DNA from: Streptomyces aurantiogriseus
GTDB taxonomy: Bacteria > Actinomycetota > Actinomycetes > Streptomycetales > Streptomycetaceae
DNA: 64,000 nucleotides
Assembly (NCBI RefSeq): GCF_014649375.1
Contig: NZ_BMSX01000002.1
Span: 566,619-630,618, forward strand
Direction of reading: 5' to 3'
Shown: positions 1-9,774 of the stretch, piece after piece
Layout: the number at the start of each line of letters is the position of its first letter
Position numbering within the stretch: the stretch's first letter is position 1
Translations under genes and position numbers: made by a program
Notes under the pieces: model-generated
The model's database searches: none
The model's input: the letters and a program-made list of their open reading frames with translations, nothing else
What the model was told of the DNA's origin: nothing

Positions 1-186
1 ACCGTCTGGCAGACCGTCGCCGAGCCGGGCGCCGTCGTCGCCGAGGGTGACCCGATCCTCTCCCTGGAGGCGATGAAGATGGAGTCGAAGGTGCGCGCCC
101 CCGCCGCCGGGACCCTGCTGGAGATCTACGTCAAGCCCGGCGAACAGGTCGCCCCCGGCCAGGTCCTCGCGGCGGTGCGGGCATGA
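1..186 (+). CDS. Urea carboxylase, C-terminal biotin carrier domain (partial)
   Basis: Only the last 61 residues are inside the window. They form a biotinyl/lipoyl carrier domain: EAMKMES carries the lysine that accepts biotin, followed by the usual APAAGTL and PGEQVAPGQVL strands. The frame closes at TGA 184-186, and ATGA overlaps the start of the allophanate hydrolase gene. That pairing identifies the protein as urea carboxylase rather than acetyl- or propionyl-CoA carboxylase, because urea carboxylase makes the allophanate that the next enzyme hydrolyses. The catalytic domains lie upstream of the window and cannot be checked. Confidence 0.85.
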   Translation, partial: TVWQTVAEPGAVVAEGDPILSLEAMKMESKVRAPAAGTLLEIYVKPGEQVAPGQVLAAVRA

Positions 187-1895
187 GCGCCATGACACCG
201 GCCGCACGCGTCGAGGCCGCCTACGGCCGCATCGAGAGCGCCGGCCGGCCCGAGATCTGGATCCACCTCAGGCCCCGCGACGAGGTCCTCGCCGAGGCGG
301 CCGGGATCGACCCGGCGCTGCCGCTGGCCGGCCTGGTCGCGGCCGTCAAGGACAACATCGATGTGGCCGGCCTGCCCACGACCGCGGGCGCCCCGTCGTA
401 CGTCTACCGGCCGCGGGTGGACGCGCCCGCGGTGGCGCGGCTGCGCGCGGCCGGCGCGGTGGTGCTCGGGAAGACCAATCTGGACCAGTTCGCCACTGGC
501 CTGGTCGGCACCCGCAGCCCGTACGGCGCGGTACGCAACGCCTGGGACACGGCCCGTGTCTCCGGCGGGTCGTCCTCCGGCTCCGCCGTCGCGGTCGCGC
601 TGGGCATCGCCGACATCGCGCTCGGCACCGACACGGCCGGCTCCGGACGGGTGCCGGCCGCCCTCAACGGCATCGTCGGGGTCAAGCCCACCAAGGGCCT
701 GGTGCCGGTGACCGGGGTGGTCCCCGCCTGCCACACCCTCGACTGCGTGACCGTCTTCGCCCGTGACCTGCGGCTCGCCCGCATCGCCGCGGAGATCGTC
801 GAGGGCCCCGACCCGGCCGACCCGCTCTCCCGCACCGGCCCCCAGCTCCCGCCGCCACCCGCGCGCCCCAAAGTCGCCGTCCCGGCTCAAGAGCATCTGA
901 CGGGCATGGCCGACGGCTGGCGGGAGGCCTTCGGCGCCGCGGTCGCCCGCCTGGCGAGCACCGGGGCGGAGATCGTCGAGGCCGACATCACCCCGCTGCT
1001 CGAGGCCGCGCAACTGCTGTACGGCGGCGCGTTCGTCGCCGCGCGGTACGCCGCCGTGGGCGAGCACCTGGAGAAGCACCGCGACCTGATCGGGACGGAC
1101 CTCGACCCCACCGTCGCCTCCATCGTGCTGGCCGGCCGGGAGAAGACCGCCGCCGACTGGGTCGCCGACACCGCCCGTCTCGCCGCCCTCGGCGCCGCCG
1201 GACGCGCGGCCCTCGACGGCTGCGCCGCGCTCCTGACCCCGACCACCACCTGGCACCCCACCCTCGACGAGGTGACAGCCGATCCGGTCGGCGCCAATGC
1301 CCGGATGGGGCGCTTCACCAACTTCGCCAACCTGCTGGACTGCGCCTCGCTCGCCGTTCCCGCCGGGTTCGTGGACGGCCTGCCGTTCGGCGTGATGTTC
1401 ACCGGCCCGGCGTTCTCCGACCGCGCTCTGGCCGCCCTGGCCGAGCGGCTCGCCAACCCGGGGCTCGACCTGTTCGTGGTAGGCGCCCACCTCACGGGAC
1501 AGCCGCTCAACGCCCAGTTGGTGCAGGCGGGCGGCACGCTGGTGGGCCCGGCACGCACCGCCGGCGGCTACCGGCTGTACGCCCTGGCCACCGAGCCGCC
1601 CAAGCCGGGCCTGGCCCGGGTGGCCGAGGGCGGGCCGGGCGCCGATACCGGACCGGGCCGCGGCACGGGAGCAGACGGCGGGTCGGCAACAGGCATCGAG
1701 GGCGAGATCTGGCGGCTGCCGGCTTCGGGGTTCGGGGCGTTCACCGCCGCCGTTCCCGCGCCGATGACCATCGGTACCGTCGAGTTGGCCGACGGGCGGC
1801 AGGTCAGCGGCTTCCTCGTGGAGCCGTACGCCGTCGAGGGCGCGCCCGACATCACTCGCTTCGGCGGCTGGCGGGCCTATCAGGCCTCAGCATGA
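183..1895 (+). CDS. atzF: Allophanate hydrolase
   Basis: The 570-residue protein belongs to the amidase-signature family and splits allophanate (urea-1-carboxylate) to ammonia and carbon dioxide, the second step of ATP-dependent urea use. The Ser-cisSer-Lys triad is visible: K56 in KDNID, the serine cluster in GGSSSGSA at 128-135, and the nucleophile S154 in DTAGSGR. From about residue 430 there is the extra C-terminal domain of allophanate hydrolases (LFVVGAHLTGQPLN through GGWRAY), which plain amidases lack. The start overlaps the urea carboxylase stop as ATGA, so the two are co-translated. The 3' end overlaps a possible upstream start of the TetR gene. Confidence 0.93.
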   Translation: MSAMTPAARVEAAYGRIESAGRPEIWIHLRPRDEVLAEAAGIDPALPLAGLVAAVKDNIDVAGLPTTAGAPSYVYRPRVDAPAVARLRAAGAVVLGKTNLDQFATGLVGTRSPYGAVRNAWDTARVSGGSSSGSAVAVALGIADIALGTDTAGSGRVPAALNGIVGVKPTKGLVPVTGVVPACHTLDCVTVFARDLRLARIAAEIVEGPDPADPLSRTGPQLPPPPARPKVAVPAQEHLTGMADGWREAFGAAVARLASTGAEIVEADITPLLEAAQLLYGGAFVAARYAAVGEHLEKHRDLIGTDLDPTVASIVLAGREKTAADWVADTARLAALGAAGRAALDGCAALLTPTTTWHPTLDEVTADPVGANARMGRFTNFANLLDCASLAVPAGFVDGLPFGVMFTGPAFSDRALAALAERLANPGLDLFVVGAHLTGQPLNAQLVQAGGTLVGPARTAGGYRLYALATEPPKPGLARVAEGGPGADTGPGRGTGADGGSATGIEGEIWRLPASGFGAFTAAVPAPMTIGTVELADGRQVSGFLVEPYAVEGAPDITRFGGWRAYQASA

Positions 1896-1969
1896 CCGTC
1901 GGGCGACAGTGCCGCGACCCCGGTGCCGGGCGCCGCGGAGGTCCGCCACCGGGGTGGCAGGATGGGACC

Positions 1970-2653
1970 ATGTCGATCACGCGTCCCCGCCAAGGCAGAC
2001 CCCGGCACACGCCGCCGTCCGACCCTGGCGCCTCCGCCCGGGAACAGATCCTCGACGCCGCCGGGGCGCTCTTCGTCGAACGCGGGATCGCCAGTACCAG
2101 CACCCGGATGATCGCCGAGCGGGTGGGCATCCGGCAGGCCTCCCTCTACTACCACTTCGCCACCAAGGAGGAGATCCTCGCCGAGCTGCTGGCCACTTCC
2201 GTGCGGCCCAGTCTGCACATGGTGGAGCGGATCCAGGCACTGGTGCCCGAGCGGGCGACTCCGGCGGCGGCGCTCTATGCGGTGGCCGCGATGGACGCAC
2301 GCACCCTCTGCCGCACTCCGTACAACATCGGCACGCTTTATCTGCTGCCGGAGGTGCGGGCCGAGCGGTTCGACGCCTTCCGAGCCGAGCGGGGCCGACT
2401 GCAGGAGAGCTACGGCACTCTCGGCGCCCTGGCGGCGGCCGAGGGCGTCGCCCGCAGCGTGCCCGCCGAGCGGATCGGCGAACTGCTGATCCAGTTGGTC
2501 GAGGTCGTCATTCAGATACGGCGTTCCCGTGAGCCGCAAGCGGCCGACACGGATGTCATCGCGTCGTCGTGCCTGCGGCTGTGCGGGCTCGGCGAGTCGG
2601 AGGTGGCCGCCGCCAGGGACGAGTCACGGGTCCTGCTGAGCCGCTGGGTATGA
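1970..2653 (+). CDS. TetR/AcrR-family transcriptional regulator
   Basis: A 227-residue regulator. The N-terminal helix-turn-helix domain has the TetR pattern AREQILDAAGALFVERG, then TSTRMIAERVGIRQASLYYHF and KEEILAEL. The C-terminal ligand-binding half is not recognisable. I chose ATG 1970 because it sits directly before the DNA-binding domain with GGCAGGATGGG upstream. An in-frame ATG at 1892 overlaps the allophanate hydrolase stop and would add 26 low-complexity residues. Its position directly after the urea carboxylase genes suggests it controls urea or nitrogen use, which is inference from context. Confidence 0.85.
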   Translation: MSITRPRQGRPRHTPPSDPGASAREQILDAAGALFVERGIASTSTRMIAERVGIRQASLYYHFATKEEILAELLATSVRPSLHMVERIQALVPERATPAAALYAVAAMDARTLCRTPYNIGTLYLLPEVRAERFDAFRAERGRLQESYGTLGALAAAEGVARSVPAERIGELLIQLVEVVIQIRRSREPQAADTDVIASSCLRLCGLGESEVAAARDESRVLLSRWV

Positions 2654-2818
2654 CCGGCGGCTCAACGGGCGGATCGAGCAACGTCGAACACCTGCTGCGC
2701 GTTCACCGATCACGGTGCCTGTCTCGACAGCTGGGCCAAGGCCTCATTCTCGCTGGGCAGAGGCGCTCTCTGCTTACTTGATCACCAGTCGGACAGTTCA
2801 CTTGGTGAAAGCGCGAGG

Positions 2819-3784
2819 CTAGGAGGAGGTGGCCGAGAGCACCAGCCCGGCCGCCTCCTCCGCACACCCCCAGGCCACGGTCACCCCGCCCCCGCCGTGC
2901 CCGTAGTGATGCACCACCACCCGCCCGTCCGGCAGTACCTCCCGCTCCAGCCGCACCGCGTCGCGCACCGGCCGCAGGCCCACCCGGTGGCCCAGGATCC
3001 GCGCCCCGGCGACCTCCGGCCGCAGCGCCGCACAGCGCCGGACGATCCCCTCGGCGACCGCCGGGTCCGGCTCCAGCGACCACACGTCGTCCTCCGCGGT
3101 GCCGCCCAGCAGCAGCCGCCCCGGCTGCGGCAGGAGATAGGCCGACTCACCGTCCGGGGTCGTGGAGACGAGCCAGGTGCGGATCCCGGGGTTCTCCACG
3201 ACGACCAACTGCCCCCGCTGCGGCCGTACCGACGCGTCCGCGGCCAGGTCCCGGGCGCCCAGGCCCGTGCAGTTGACGACGACCGGCGCGTCGGCCTCCG
3301 CCAGGTCGGACACGGTCCGCTCCTCGATGCTGCCGCCCGCGCGCAGCAACCGCTCGCGCAGCCACGGCAGATGAGCCGCCATGTCGATCAGCGGCAGCCG
3401 CGCCCGGATGCCCCGCCCGGCGCCGTACTCCTCGGCCGTGGCCCGGCGCAGCCCGGTCAGCCGGTCGGCCGTCCAGGACTCGACGTCGTCCAGGTCGGTC
3501 TCGCCCATGACCCCGTCGACCAGACGTACCCCGGTCGTCCCGGGCCGCTTCGCCAGGTCCTCGTACACCTCCAGCGAGCGCAGCGCCCACGCGCGCGCCG
3601 ACGCCAACGGCTCGATGTGGTACGGCCACCACAGCGCGCCGGCGACGGCCGAGGTGGTCCGCTCGACGGGGTCCCGTGTCCACACCCGCACCCGGCGCCC
3701 CCGCTCGGCGAGGACCACCGCCGTCACCAGCCCGATGACCCCGCCCCCGACCACGACGACCTCGCCGTTCCCCTGAGTGTCCAC
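2819..3784 (-). CDS. D-amino-acid oxidase-like FAD-dependent oxidoreductase
   Basis: A 321-residue flavoenzyme of the DAO family, which oxidises D-amino acids to 2-oxo acids and releases ammonia and hydrogen peroxide. The dinucleotide-binding motif VVVGGGVIGLVTA begins at about residue 10. GALWWPYHIEP follows, and near the C-terminus is the DAO signature HHYGHGGGGVTVAWG. The length fits the family. The frame stays open far upstream, but the natural start is GTG 3784 directly before the FAD motif. It is divergent from the ABC-F gene, with a 90-bp shared promoter region. The substrate cannot be told from sequence. Confidence 0.88.
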   Translation of the reverse strand: MDTQGNGEVVVVGGGVIGLVTAVVLAERGRRVRVWTRDPVERTTSAVAGALWWPYHIEPLASARAWALRSLEVYEDLAKRPGTTGVRLVDGVMGETDLDDVESWTADRLTGLRRATAEEYGAGRGIRARLPLIDMAAHLPWLRERLLRAGGSIEERTVSDLAEADAPVVVNCTGLGARDLAADASVRPQRGQLVVVENPGIRTWLVSTTPDGESAYLLPQPGRLLLGGTAEDDVWSLEPDPAVAEGIVRRCAALRPEVAGARILGHRVGLRPVRDAVRLEREVLPDGRVVVHHYGHGGGGVTVAWGCAEEAAGLVLSATSS

Positions 3785-3874
3785 GCCCGGACGGTAGCCG
3801 AACGCACCGCGGACCGGCGACGGGGCGAAACCCCCGCGACTCCGGCAACGGGGGCCGACTAGGATCCTCCGTCT

Positions 3875-5515
3875 GTGACCGCCACCCTCGTCGCCAAGAA
3901 CCTCGCCGCCGGGCACGGCGACCGCTCCCTCTTCTCCGGGCTCGACCTCGTCGTCGCCCCCGGGGACGTGATCGGGCTGGTCGGAGCCAACGGCGCGGGC
4001 AAGTCCACGCTGCTCAAGCTGCTCGCCGGGCTCACCGCGCCGGAGCAGGGCGAGCTGAGGCTCTCCCCGCCGACCGCGACCGTCGGCCACCTGCCCCAGG
4101 AACCGGAGCGCCGCCCGGGCGAGAGCGTGCGCGCGTTCCTCGCCCGCCGCACCGGCGTCGCCGAGGCGCAGCGCACGATGGACGAGGCCACCCAGGCCCT
4201 CGTCGACGGGGCACCGGGCGCCGACGACGCGTACGCGACGAGCCTGGAGCGCTGGCTGGACCTCGGCGGCGCCGACCTCGACGAGCGCGCGGAGGAGGTC
4301 GCCGACTCCCTCGGCCTCGGCGTGGACCTCGACCAGCCGATGACCTCCCTGTCCGGCGGCCAGGCCGCCCGCGCGGGCCTCGCCTCCCTCCTCCTGTCCC
4401 GCTACGACGTCTTCCTCCTCGACGAGCCCACCAACGACCTCGACCTCGACGGTCTGGAGCGCCTGGAACGCTTCGTGACCGGCCTGCGCGCCGGCACCGT
4501 CGTCGTCAGCCACGACCGCGAGTTCCTCACCCGCACGGTCACCAAGGTCCTCGAACTCGACCTCGCCCAGCGGCAGATCAACCTCTACGGCGGCGGTTAC
4601 GACGCCTACCTGGAGGAGCGGGACGTGGCCCGCCGGCACGCCCGTGAGGACTACGAGGAGTACGCCGACAAGAAGGCCGCGCTCCAGGACCGCGCGCAGA
4701 TGCAGCGCGCGTGGATGGACAAGGGCGTGAAGAACGCGCGCCGCAGGGCGGGCAACGACAACGACAAGATCGGCCGCAAGTTCCGCAGCGAGGCCAGCGA
4801 GAAGCAGGCCGCGAAGGCCCGCCAGACCCAGCGCATGATCGAACGCCTGGAGGCCGTCGAGGAGCCGCGCAAGGAGTGGGAGCTGCGGATGGAGATCGCG
4901 GCCGCCCCGCGCTCCGGCGCGGTCGTCGCCACCCTCCGGGACGCCGAGGTGCGGCGCGGCGACTTCACCTTCGGCCCGGTGTCCCTGCAGATCGACTGGG
5001 CCGACCGGGTCGCGGTGACCGGCGCCAACGGCGCGGGCAAGTCGACCCTGCTCGGCGCGCTCCTCGGCCGCGTCCCGCTGAACGCCGGACACGCCGCCCT
5101 CGGCTCGGGCGTCCTGGTCGGCGAGGTCGACCAGGCGCGCCGGCTGTTCCACGGCCCGGAGGCACTGCTGGACGCGTTCTGCGCGGCCGTCCCCGACACC
5201 GAACCGGTCGAGGTGCGCACCCTTCTGGCCAAGTTCGGTCTGAAGTCGGACCATGTGCTGCGCCCGGCGGCGACCCTGTCACCGGGCGAACGCACCCGCG
5301 CCGCCCTCGCCCTGCTCCAGGGCAGGGGCGTCAACCTCCTGGTCCTGGACGAGCCGACCAACCACCTCGACCTCCCCGCCATCGAGCAGCTGGAGTCCGC
5401 TCTCGACAGCTACGAGGGGACCCTCCTCCTGGTCACCCACGACCGGCGCATGCTGGACGTGGTCCGCGTCACCCGCCGCCTGGAGGTCGCCGACGGCAAG
5501 GTGACGGAGCGCTAG
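3875..5515 (+). CDS. ABC-F family ATPase
   Basis: A 546-residue protein with two ABC ATPase domains and no membrane segment, the mark of the ABC-F family that acts on ribosomes. The first domain has Walker A GANGAGKST at 37-45, signature LSGGQ and Walker B VFLLDEPTND. The second has GANGAGKST, LSPGE and LLVLDEPTNHLD. The basic, helical interdomain linker is rich in K, R and Q (KNARRRAGNDNDKIGRKF and flanks), as expected for the arm that reaches into the ribosome. Whether it is a housekeeping translation factor or an antibiotic-resistance type cannot be decided here. Start GTG 3875 precedes the first beta strand. Confidence 0.92.
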   Translation: MTATLVAKNLAAGHGDRSLFSGLDLVVAPGDVIGLVGANGAGKSTLLKLLAGLTAPEQGELRLSPPTATVGHLPQEPERRPGESVRAFLARRTGVAEAQRTMDEATQALVDGAPGADDAYATSLERWLDLGGADLDERAEEVADSLGLGVDLDQPMTSLSGGQAARAGLASLLLSRYDVFLLDEPTNDLDLDGLERLERFVTGLRAGTVVVSHDREFLTRTVTKVLELDLAQRQINLYGGGYDAYLEERDVARRHAREDYEEYADKKAALQDRAQMQRAWMDKGVKNARRRAGNDNDKIGRKFRSEASEKQAAKARQTQRMIERLEAVEEPRKEWELRMEIAAAPRSGAVVATLRDAEVRRGDFTFGPVSLQIDWADRVAVTGANGAGKSTLLGALLGRVPLNAGHAALGSGVLVGEVDQARRLFHGPEALLDAFCAAVPDTEPVEVRTLLAKFGLKSDHVLRPAATLSPGERTRAALALLQGRGVNLLVLDEPTNHLDLPAIEQLESALDSYEGTLLLVTHDRRMLDVVRVTRRLEVADGKVTER

Positions 5516-5537
5516 GTGTGGTGACCCGCTGGGCGGT

Positions 5538-6134
5538 TCACGCGGGTGATGGCCGGCCGGCCGCCTCCCTGGCCGCCCGCTCCACCCGCTCGCGGTACTG
5601 CTCCCACCACGCCGGGTCGGCCTCCGGCGTGTTGGCGCCGCCCGGCCGCTGTCCCGTCGCCCCGTCGAGCAGCTCCCGGACGATGTCGGCGTGCCCGGCG
5701 TGCCGCTGTGTCTCGGCGATCATGTGGGTGAGGCTGTGATGCAGCGTCAGCTCGACCGGCCTGTCGCCGGGCAGCCGGCCCACCGCGTCCAGCGGCAGCG
5801 CCGCGATCGTCTCGTCCGCGTGCGCGCAGGCCCGCCGGTACAGCCCGACGATCTCCTCCCGCGTCTCGTCGGCCCGCGCCCACAGATCGGCGTTCGGCTC
5901 GGCGTCCCCTGTGATCCACAGCGGCGTCCCCGCGAACGGCCGTCCGTAGGCCGCCCCGAAGTACAGCGCCTCCGCGCCGGCCAGGTGCTTGACCAGCCCC
6001 AGCAGATTCGTGCCGCTCGACGTCACGGGCCGCCGTACGTCGTACTCCGACAGCCCGTCGAGCTTCCACAGCAGCACATCGCGGGCGTCCTGCAGGTACT
6101 TCTGGAGGTCCGCCTTGGGATCAGGTCCGGTCAT
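5538..6134 (-). CDS. DinB/DUF664 family protein
   Basis: The 198-residue protein has the DinB-superfamily four-helix layout: an N-terminal RDVLLWKLDGLSEYDVRRP, then NLLGLVKHLAGAEALYFG and later LHHSLTHMIAETQRHAGHADIVRE. The three histidines in KHLAGAE, HSLTH and RHAGHAD are placed like the metal ligands of bacillithiol/mycothiol S-transferase-like proteins. The substrate is unknown. The start is ATG 6134; the longer open frame upstream reads as low-complexity and was rejected. It ends 22 nt from the convergent ABC-F gene. Confidence 0.88.
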   Translation of the reverse strand: MTGPDPKADLQKYLQDARDVLLWKLDGLSEYDVRRPVTSSGTNLLGLVKHLAGAEALYFGAAYGRPFAGTPLWITGDAEPNADLWARADETREEIVGLYRRACAHADETIAALPLDAVGRLPGDRPVELTLHHSLTHMIAETQRHAGHADIVRELLDGATGQRPGGANTPEADPAWWEQYRERVERAAREAAGRPSPA

Positions 6135-6190
6135 GCGATCAGTCTGCCGATCGGCTGATCTCCGGCAAGGCGTTTTCTCCGGCCGTGGCG

Positions 6191-6754
6191 TCAGCCGAGG
6201 CGGGTGGCCAACTCGGGGTAGTCGACCACGAATCCGTCCTCGTCGAACTCCACATCGCTGCGGAAGCTCCCGGAGGCGAACCGCACCCGCGTCCCGCGCC
6301 CGCTCGGCCCGAGGTACGTGTACGTCTGCCACGAGGGCCGCACGGTCAGGCCCGGCACCGACACCCAGGCCATCAGCAGCCGCCGCTCACCCGGCCCCCG
6401 GTGCAGCCCGTGCCGCAGGACCGGCATGGTGTTGGTGAGCGGGCACAGCCCGAGGTCGCAGTCGAGGGCGCCCGCGAAGCCGGGCAGCCGCTCCCCGTCC
6501 GCCGTCCACCCGCCCCGGCCGTCGTGCCGCAGGTCGAGCGTCCGCGACCGGGCGGCGGTCTCGACGGTCACCCGCAGCCGCCGCGTCACGAACCCGTCGC
6601 CGGTGTCCAGCTCGTACGCGACCCAGTACGGCTCCGGCACCGTCCCGACGGCCCGGCCCCGCGCCCGCAACACCCCCTCACCGCACTCGACCCACGCGGT
6701 CTCATAGCCCCCGCTCGCCGTGACATCCCAGGTCAGTACACGGGAAGTGGTCAT
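6191..6754 (-). CDS. Putative glycolipid-binding domain protein
   Basis: A 187-residue soluble protein that I match by pattern to the Glycolipid_bind family: an opening VLTWDVTASGGYETAWVE, a middle LDLRHDGRGGWTADGERLPG, then LGLCPLTNTMPVLR and a terminal TYTYLGPSGRGTRVRFASG. The family is known mainly from structure and its role in cells is not established. No signal peptide is visible. Start ATG 6754 was chosen over an upstream extension that would run into the 150-bp repeats. The stop lies 56 nt from the start of the DinB gene on the same strand, so the two may be transcribed together. Confidence 0.82.
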   Translation of the reverse strand: MTTSRVLTWDVTASGGYETAWVECGEGVLRARGRAVGTVPEPYWVAYELDTGDGFVTRRLRVTVETAARSRTLDLRHDGRGGWTADGERLPGFAGALDCDLGLCPLTNTMPVLRHGLHRGPGERRLLMAWVSVPGLTVRPSWQTYTYLGPSGRGTRVRFASGSFRSDVEFDEDGFVVDYPELATRLG

Positions 6755-6790
6755 ACGGCCACTGTACGAGCGGCGAGAGGCAACGGGAGC

Positions 6791-7120
6791 GGGCCCGGGC
6801 CGATACGCGCGACGGCGTACGAGCCCGGGCCCGCCATGGTGTGGCCGACGGTGCCTGCCGCGCACCGTCGTCGGCGCCTCGCCGGCCGCCTCCGCGCCGG
6901 CCGTCATCCGGGAGACGCCCTACGGGGCCGCCTCGGGCGCGGGCCCGGTCCGGTACGCGCGACGGCGTACGAGCCCGGGCCCGCCATGGTGTGGCCGACG
7001 GTGCCTGCCGCGCACCGTCGTCGGCGCCTCGCCGGCCGCCTCCGCGCCGGCCCTTATCCGGGAGACGCCCTACGGGGCCGCCTCGGGCGCGGGCCCGGTC
7101 CGGTACGCGCGACGGCGTAC
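6791..7120. repeat. 150-bp tandem repeat, two full copies plus a partial third
   Basis: Copy 1 is 6791-6940 and copy 2 is 6941-7090. A third copy starts at 7091 and loses identity after about 30 nt. Copies 1 and 2 differ at only a handful of bases near their left and right parts. The period is exactly 150 bp. Each full unit holds an inverted repeat, CGACGGTG ... CACCGTCG, with a 9-nt loop. The tract fills most of the 398-bp gap between tex and the glycolipid-binding gene, so it is both 3' to tex and 5' to that gene. All frames through it look non-coding. Confidence 0.9.
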
Positions 7121-7152
7121 GGACCCGGACCCGCCCGTCCCGGCCTCCTGCT

Positions 7153-9552
7153 TCAGCCGCGGCCCTTCTTCGGGTCGAGCAGGCCCGCCCGGCGCAGTGC
7201 GTCGGCCATCGCGCTGTTCGCCGGCGGCGGGGCCTGCCGCGCACCGGCGCCGGCGCCCCGCTGGCCGCCGCCTCCGCCGCGCTGGCCGCCCTGCCGCTGC
7301 TGCGGCGGGCGCCCGCCACCGCGCTGGGGCCGGCCCTCGCCCGAGGGGCCGCCCTTCGGGGTCGCCTCGTCGTCCAGCCGGAGCGTCAGCGAGATCCGCT
7401 TGCGGGGGATGTCGACGTCCAGGACCTTCACCTTGACGATGTCCCCGGGCTTGACCACGTCCCGCGGGTCCTTGACGAACGTCCTCGACATCGCGGAGAC
7501 GTGCACCAGACCGTCCTGGTGGACACCGACGTCGACGAAGGCGCCGAAGGCGGCCACGTTCGTCACCACGCCCTCCAGGATCATCCCGGGGGCCAGGTCG
7601 GAGATCTTCTCCACGCCCTCCTTGAAGGTGGCCGTCTTGAAGGCGGGCCGCGGGTCGCGCCCGGGCTTCTCCAGCTCCTTGAGGATGTCGGTGACGGTCG
7701 GCAGACCGAACGTCTCGTCCACGAAGTCGTCCGGCCGCAGCGAGCGCAGCACGGACGTGTTGCCGATGAGCGCGGCCACCTCCTGCCCGGACGTCTTCAC
7801 CATCCGCCGGACCACCGGGTACGCCTCGGGGTGCACGCTGGAGGAGTCCAGCGGGTCGTCGCCGCCACGGATCCGCAGGAAGCCCGCGCACTGCTCGTAC
7901 GCCTTGGGGCCGAGCCGCGCCACGTTCTTCAGCTGCGAGCGGGAGGTGAACGGCCCGTTGGCGTCCCGGTGCGCCACGATGTTCTCCGCGAGGCCGGAGG
8001 TGATGCCGGAGACCCGGGCCAGCAGCGGGGCGGACGCGGTGTTGACATCGACACCGACGCCGTTCACACAGTCCTCCACCACCGCGTCCAACGAGCGCGA
8101 CAGCTTCACCTCGGACAGGTCGTGCTGGTACTGGCCCACACCGATCGACTTGGGGTCGATCTTCACCAGCTCGGCCAGCGGGTCCTGGAGCCGGCGCGCG
8201 ATCGACACCGCGCCGCGCAGCGACACGTCCATGTCGGGCAGCTCCTGCGAGGCGAAGGCGGAGGCCGAGTACACGGAGGCGCCGGCCTCGGACACCATCA
8301 CCTTGGTGAGCTTCAACTCAGGGTGCTTCGCGATGAGTTCGCCGGCGAGCTTGTCGGTCTCGCGGGACGCCGTGCCGTTGCCGATCGCGACCAGCTCGAC
8401 CGCGTGCTCCTTCGCCAGCCGGGCCAGCTTGGCGATCGCCTCGTCCCACCGGTTCGCCGGGACGTGCGGGTGGACGACGTCCGTGGCGACGACCTTGCCG
8501 GTCGCGTCCACCACGGCCACCTTCACGCCCGTACGGAAGCCGGGGTCCAGGCCCAGCGTCGCGCGCGTGCCCGCCGGGGCCGCCAGGAGCAGGTCGCGCA
8601 GGTTCGCCGCGAACACGTCGACCGCCTCGTCCTCGGCGGCCGTGCGCAGCCGGAGCCGCAGATCGATGCCGAGGTGGACGAGGATCCGCGTCCGCCAGGC
8701 CCAGCGGACGGTGTCCTTCAGCCACTTGTCGGCGGGGCGGCCCCGGTCGGCGATGCCGAACCGGTGGGCGACGATCCCCTCGTACGACGAGGGCCCGTCC
8801 GTCGGCTCCTCCGGCTCCAGGACGAGGTCGAGGACCTCCTCCTTCTCGCCGCGCAGCATCGCCAGGATCCGGTGCGAGGGCAGCTCGGTGAACGGCTCGG
8901 CGAAGTCGAAGTAGTCGGCGAACTTCGCGCCTGCCTCCTCCTTGCCCTCCCGCACCTTCGCGGCGAGCCGCCCCCGCACCCACATGCGCTCGCGCAGCTC
9001 ACCGATCAGGTCGGCGTCCTCCGAGAACCGCTCGGTGAGGATCGCCCGGGCGCCGTCCAGCGCGGCCTGCGGATCGGCGACGCCCTTGTCGGCGTCGACG
9101 AAGGCGGCCGCCGCGGCGAGGGGCTCCACGCCCGGGTCGCCGAGCAGTCCCTCGGCGAGCGGCTCGAGCCCGGCCTCCCGCGCGATCTGCGCCTTCGTCC
9201 GCCGCTTCGGCTTGTACGGCAGGTAGATGTCCTCGAGCCGCGCCTTGGTCTCGGCGCCCCGGATCTGCGCCTCCAGCTCGTCGGTGAGCTTGCCCTGCTC
9301 ACGCACGGACTCCAGGATCGCCGACCGGCGTTCCTCCAGCTCCCGCAGGTAGCGCAGCCGCTCCTCGATCGTGCGCAGCTGCGCGTCGTCGAGCATCTCG
9401 GTCGCTTCCTTGCGGTAGCGGGCGATGAAAGGCACCGTCGAGCCGCCGTCGAGCAGCTCCACGGCGGCCTTCACCTGCCGCTCCCGTACGCCGAGTTCCT
9501 CGGCGATCCTGCCTTCGATGGACCCTACTTCGATGGACCCGGGTGTCGTCAC
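7153..9552 (-). CDS. tex: Tex family RNA-binding transcription accessory protein
   Basis: A 799-residue Tex protein, a conserved nucleic-acid-binding factor of bacterial transcription and RNA metabolism. In order there are the N-terminal helical domain ([43 protein letters not shown]-like [15 protein letters not shown]), the YqgF-like RNase fold ([18 protein letters not shown]), helix-hairpin-helix segments ([23 protein letters not shown]), and a C-terminal S1 domain beginning [21 protein letters not shown] Gly/Arg/Gln-rich tail follows, then a conserved end [13 protein letters not shown] place the start at GTG 9552. A 13-nt sequence is duplicated just after the start, adding a short SIEV/SIEG repeat in the protein. 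Confidence 0.94.
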   Translation of the reverse strand: MTTPGSIEVGSIEGRIAEELGVRERQVKAAVELLDGGSTVPFIARYRKEATEMLDDAQLRTIEERLRYLRELEERRSAILESVREQGKLTDELEAQIRGAETKARLEDIYLPYKPKRRTKAQIAREAGLEPLAEGLLGDPGVEPLAAAAAFVDADKGVADPQAALDGARAILTERFSEDADLIGELRERMWVRGRLAAKVREGKEEAGAKFADYFDFAEPFTELPSHRILAMLRGEKEEVLDLVLEPEEPTDGPSSYEGIVAHRFGIADRGRPADKWLKDTVRWAWRTRILVHLGIDLRLRLRTAAEDEAVDVFAANLRDLLLAAPAGTRATLGLDPGFRTGVKVAVVDATGKVVATDVVHPHVPANRWDEAIAKLARLAKEHAVELVAIGNGTASRETDKLAGELIAKHPELKLTKVMVSEAGASVYSASAFASQELPDMDVSLRGAVSIARRLQDPLAELVKIDPKSIGVGQYQHDLSEVKLSRSLDAVVEDCVNGVGVDVNTASAPLLARVSGITSGLAENIVAHRDANGPFTSRSQLKNVARLGPKAYEQCAGFLRIRGGDDPLDSSSVHPEAYPVVRRMVKTSGQEVAALIGNTSVLRSLRPDDFVDETFGLPTVTDILKELEKPGRDPRPAFKTATFKEGVEKISDLAPGMILEGVVTNVAAFGAFVDVGVHQDGLVHVSAMSRTFVKDPRDVVKPGDIVKVKVLDVDIPRKRISLTLRLDDEATPKGGPSGEGRPQRGGGRPPQQRQGGQRGGGGGQRGAGAGARQAPPPANSAMADALRRAGLLDPKKGRG

Positions 9553-9642
9553 GATCCCGTACCGCCTTCTCCACTGAGGTTGCGCGGCAATTGTGGCAGG
9601 CGAGACCGACACTCGGGGATCAGGGCGCCTCTCCGGCGAGGC

Positions 9643-9774
9643 TCAGGCCCTGCCGTGCCGTGTGGAGGCCGAGGCGCCGCCGAACAGCCGGGCCAGGGCC
9701 CGGAAGGGGAGGGTCACCACGGTGGCGACGGCGCCACCGATCTGCCGCAGGACGTCTGCGATCGCACGGAACAC
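9643..9774 (-). CDS. Small conserved Streptomyces protein (LPFRALARLFGGAS type)
   Basis: A 43-residue protein starting at GTG 9774 with AAAGGAGA placed 5-6 nt upstream. It begins VFRAIADVLRQIGGAVATVV, has a hydrophobic middle, and ends with LPFRALARLFGGAS, a motif I recall from many short Streptomyces proteins of unknown function. The size, ribosome binding site and motif all favour a real gene. It is divergent from the GlxA-type regulator and lies 90 nt upstream of tex on the same strand, so it could be the first gene of a tex transcript. Function unknown; perhaps a membrane-surface peptide. Confidence 0.75.
   Translation of the reverse strand: MFRAIADVLRQIGGAVATVVTLPFRALARLFGGASASTRHGRA

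Noticed and set aside
183..1895. Long minus-strand open frames opposite allophanate hydrolase
   Set aside because: They are GC-bias shadows with Gly/Arg/Ala-rich sequence and no start signals.
2757..2773. A small hairpin (GCAGAG ... CTCTGC) after the first TetR gene as a terminator
   Set aside because: The stem is only 6 bp and more than 100 nt from the stop codon; chance occurrence is likely.
2819..5254. An 811-codon minus-strand frame that would extend the D-amino-acid oxidase far upstream
   Set aside because: The added part lies opposite the ABC-F gene and shows no protein-like pattern; GTG 3784 directly before the FAD motif gives the family's normal length.
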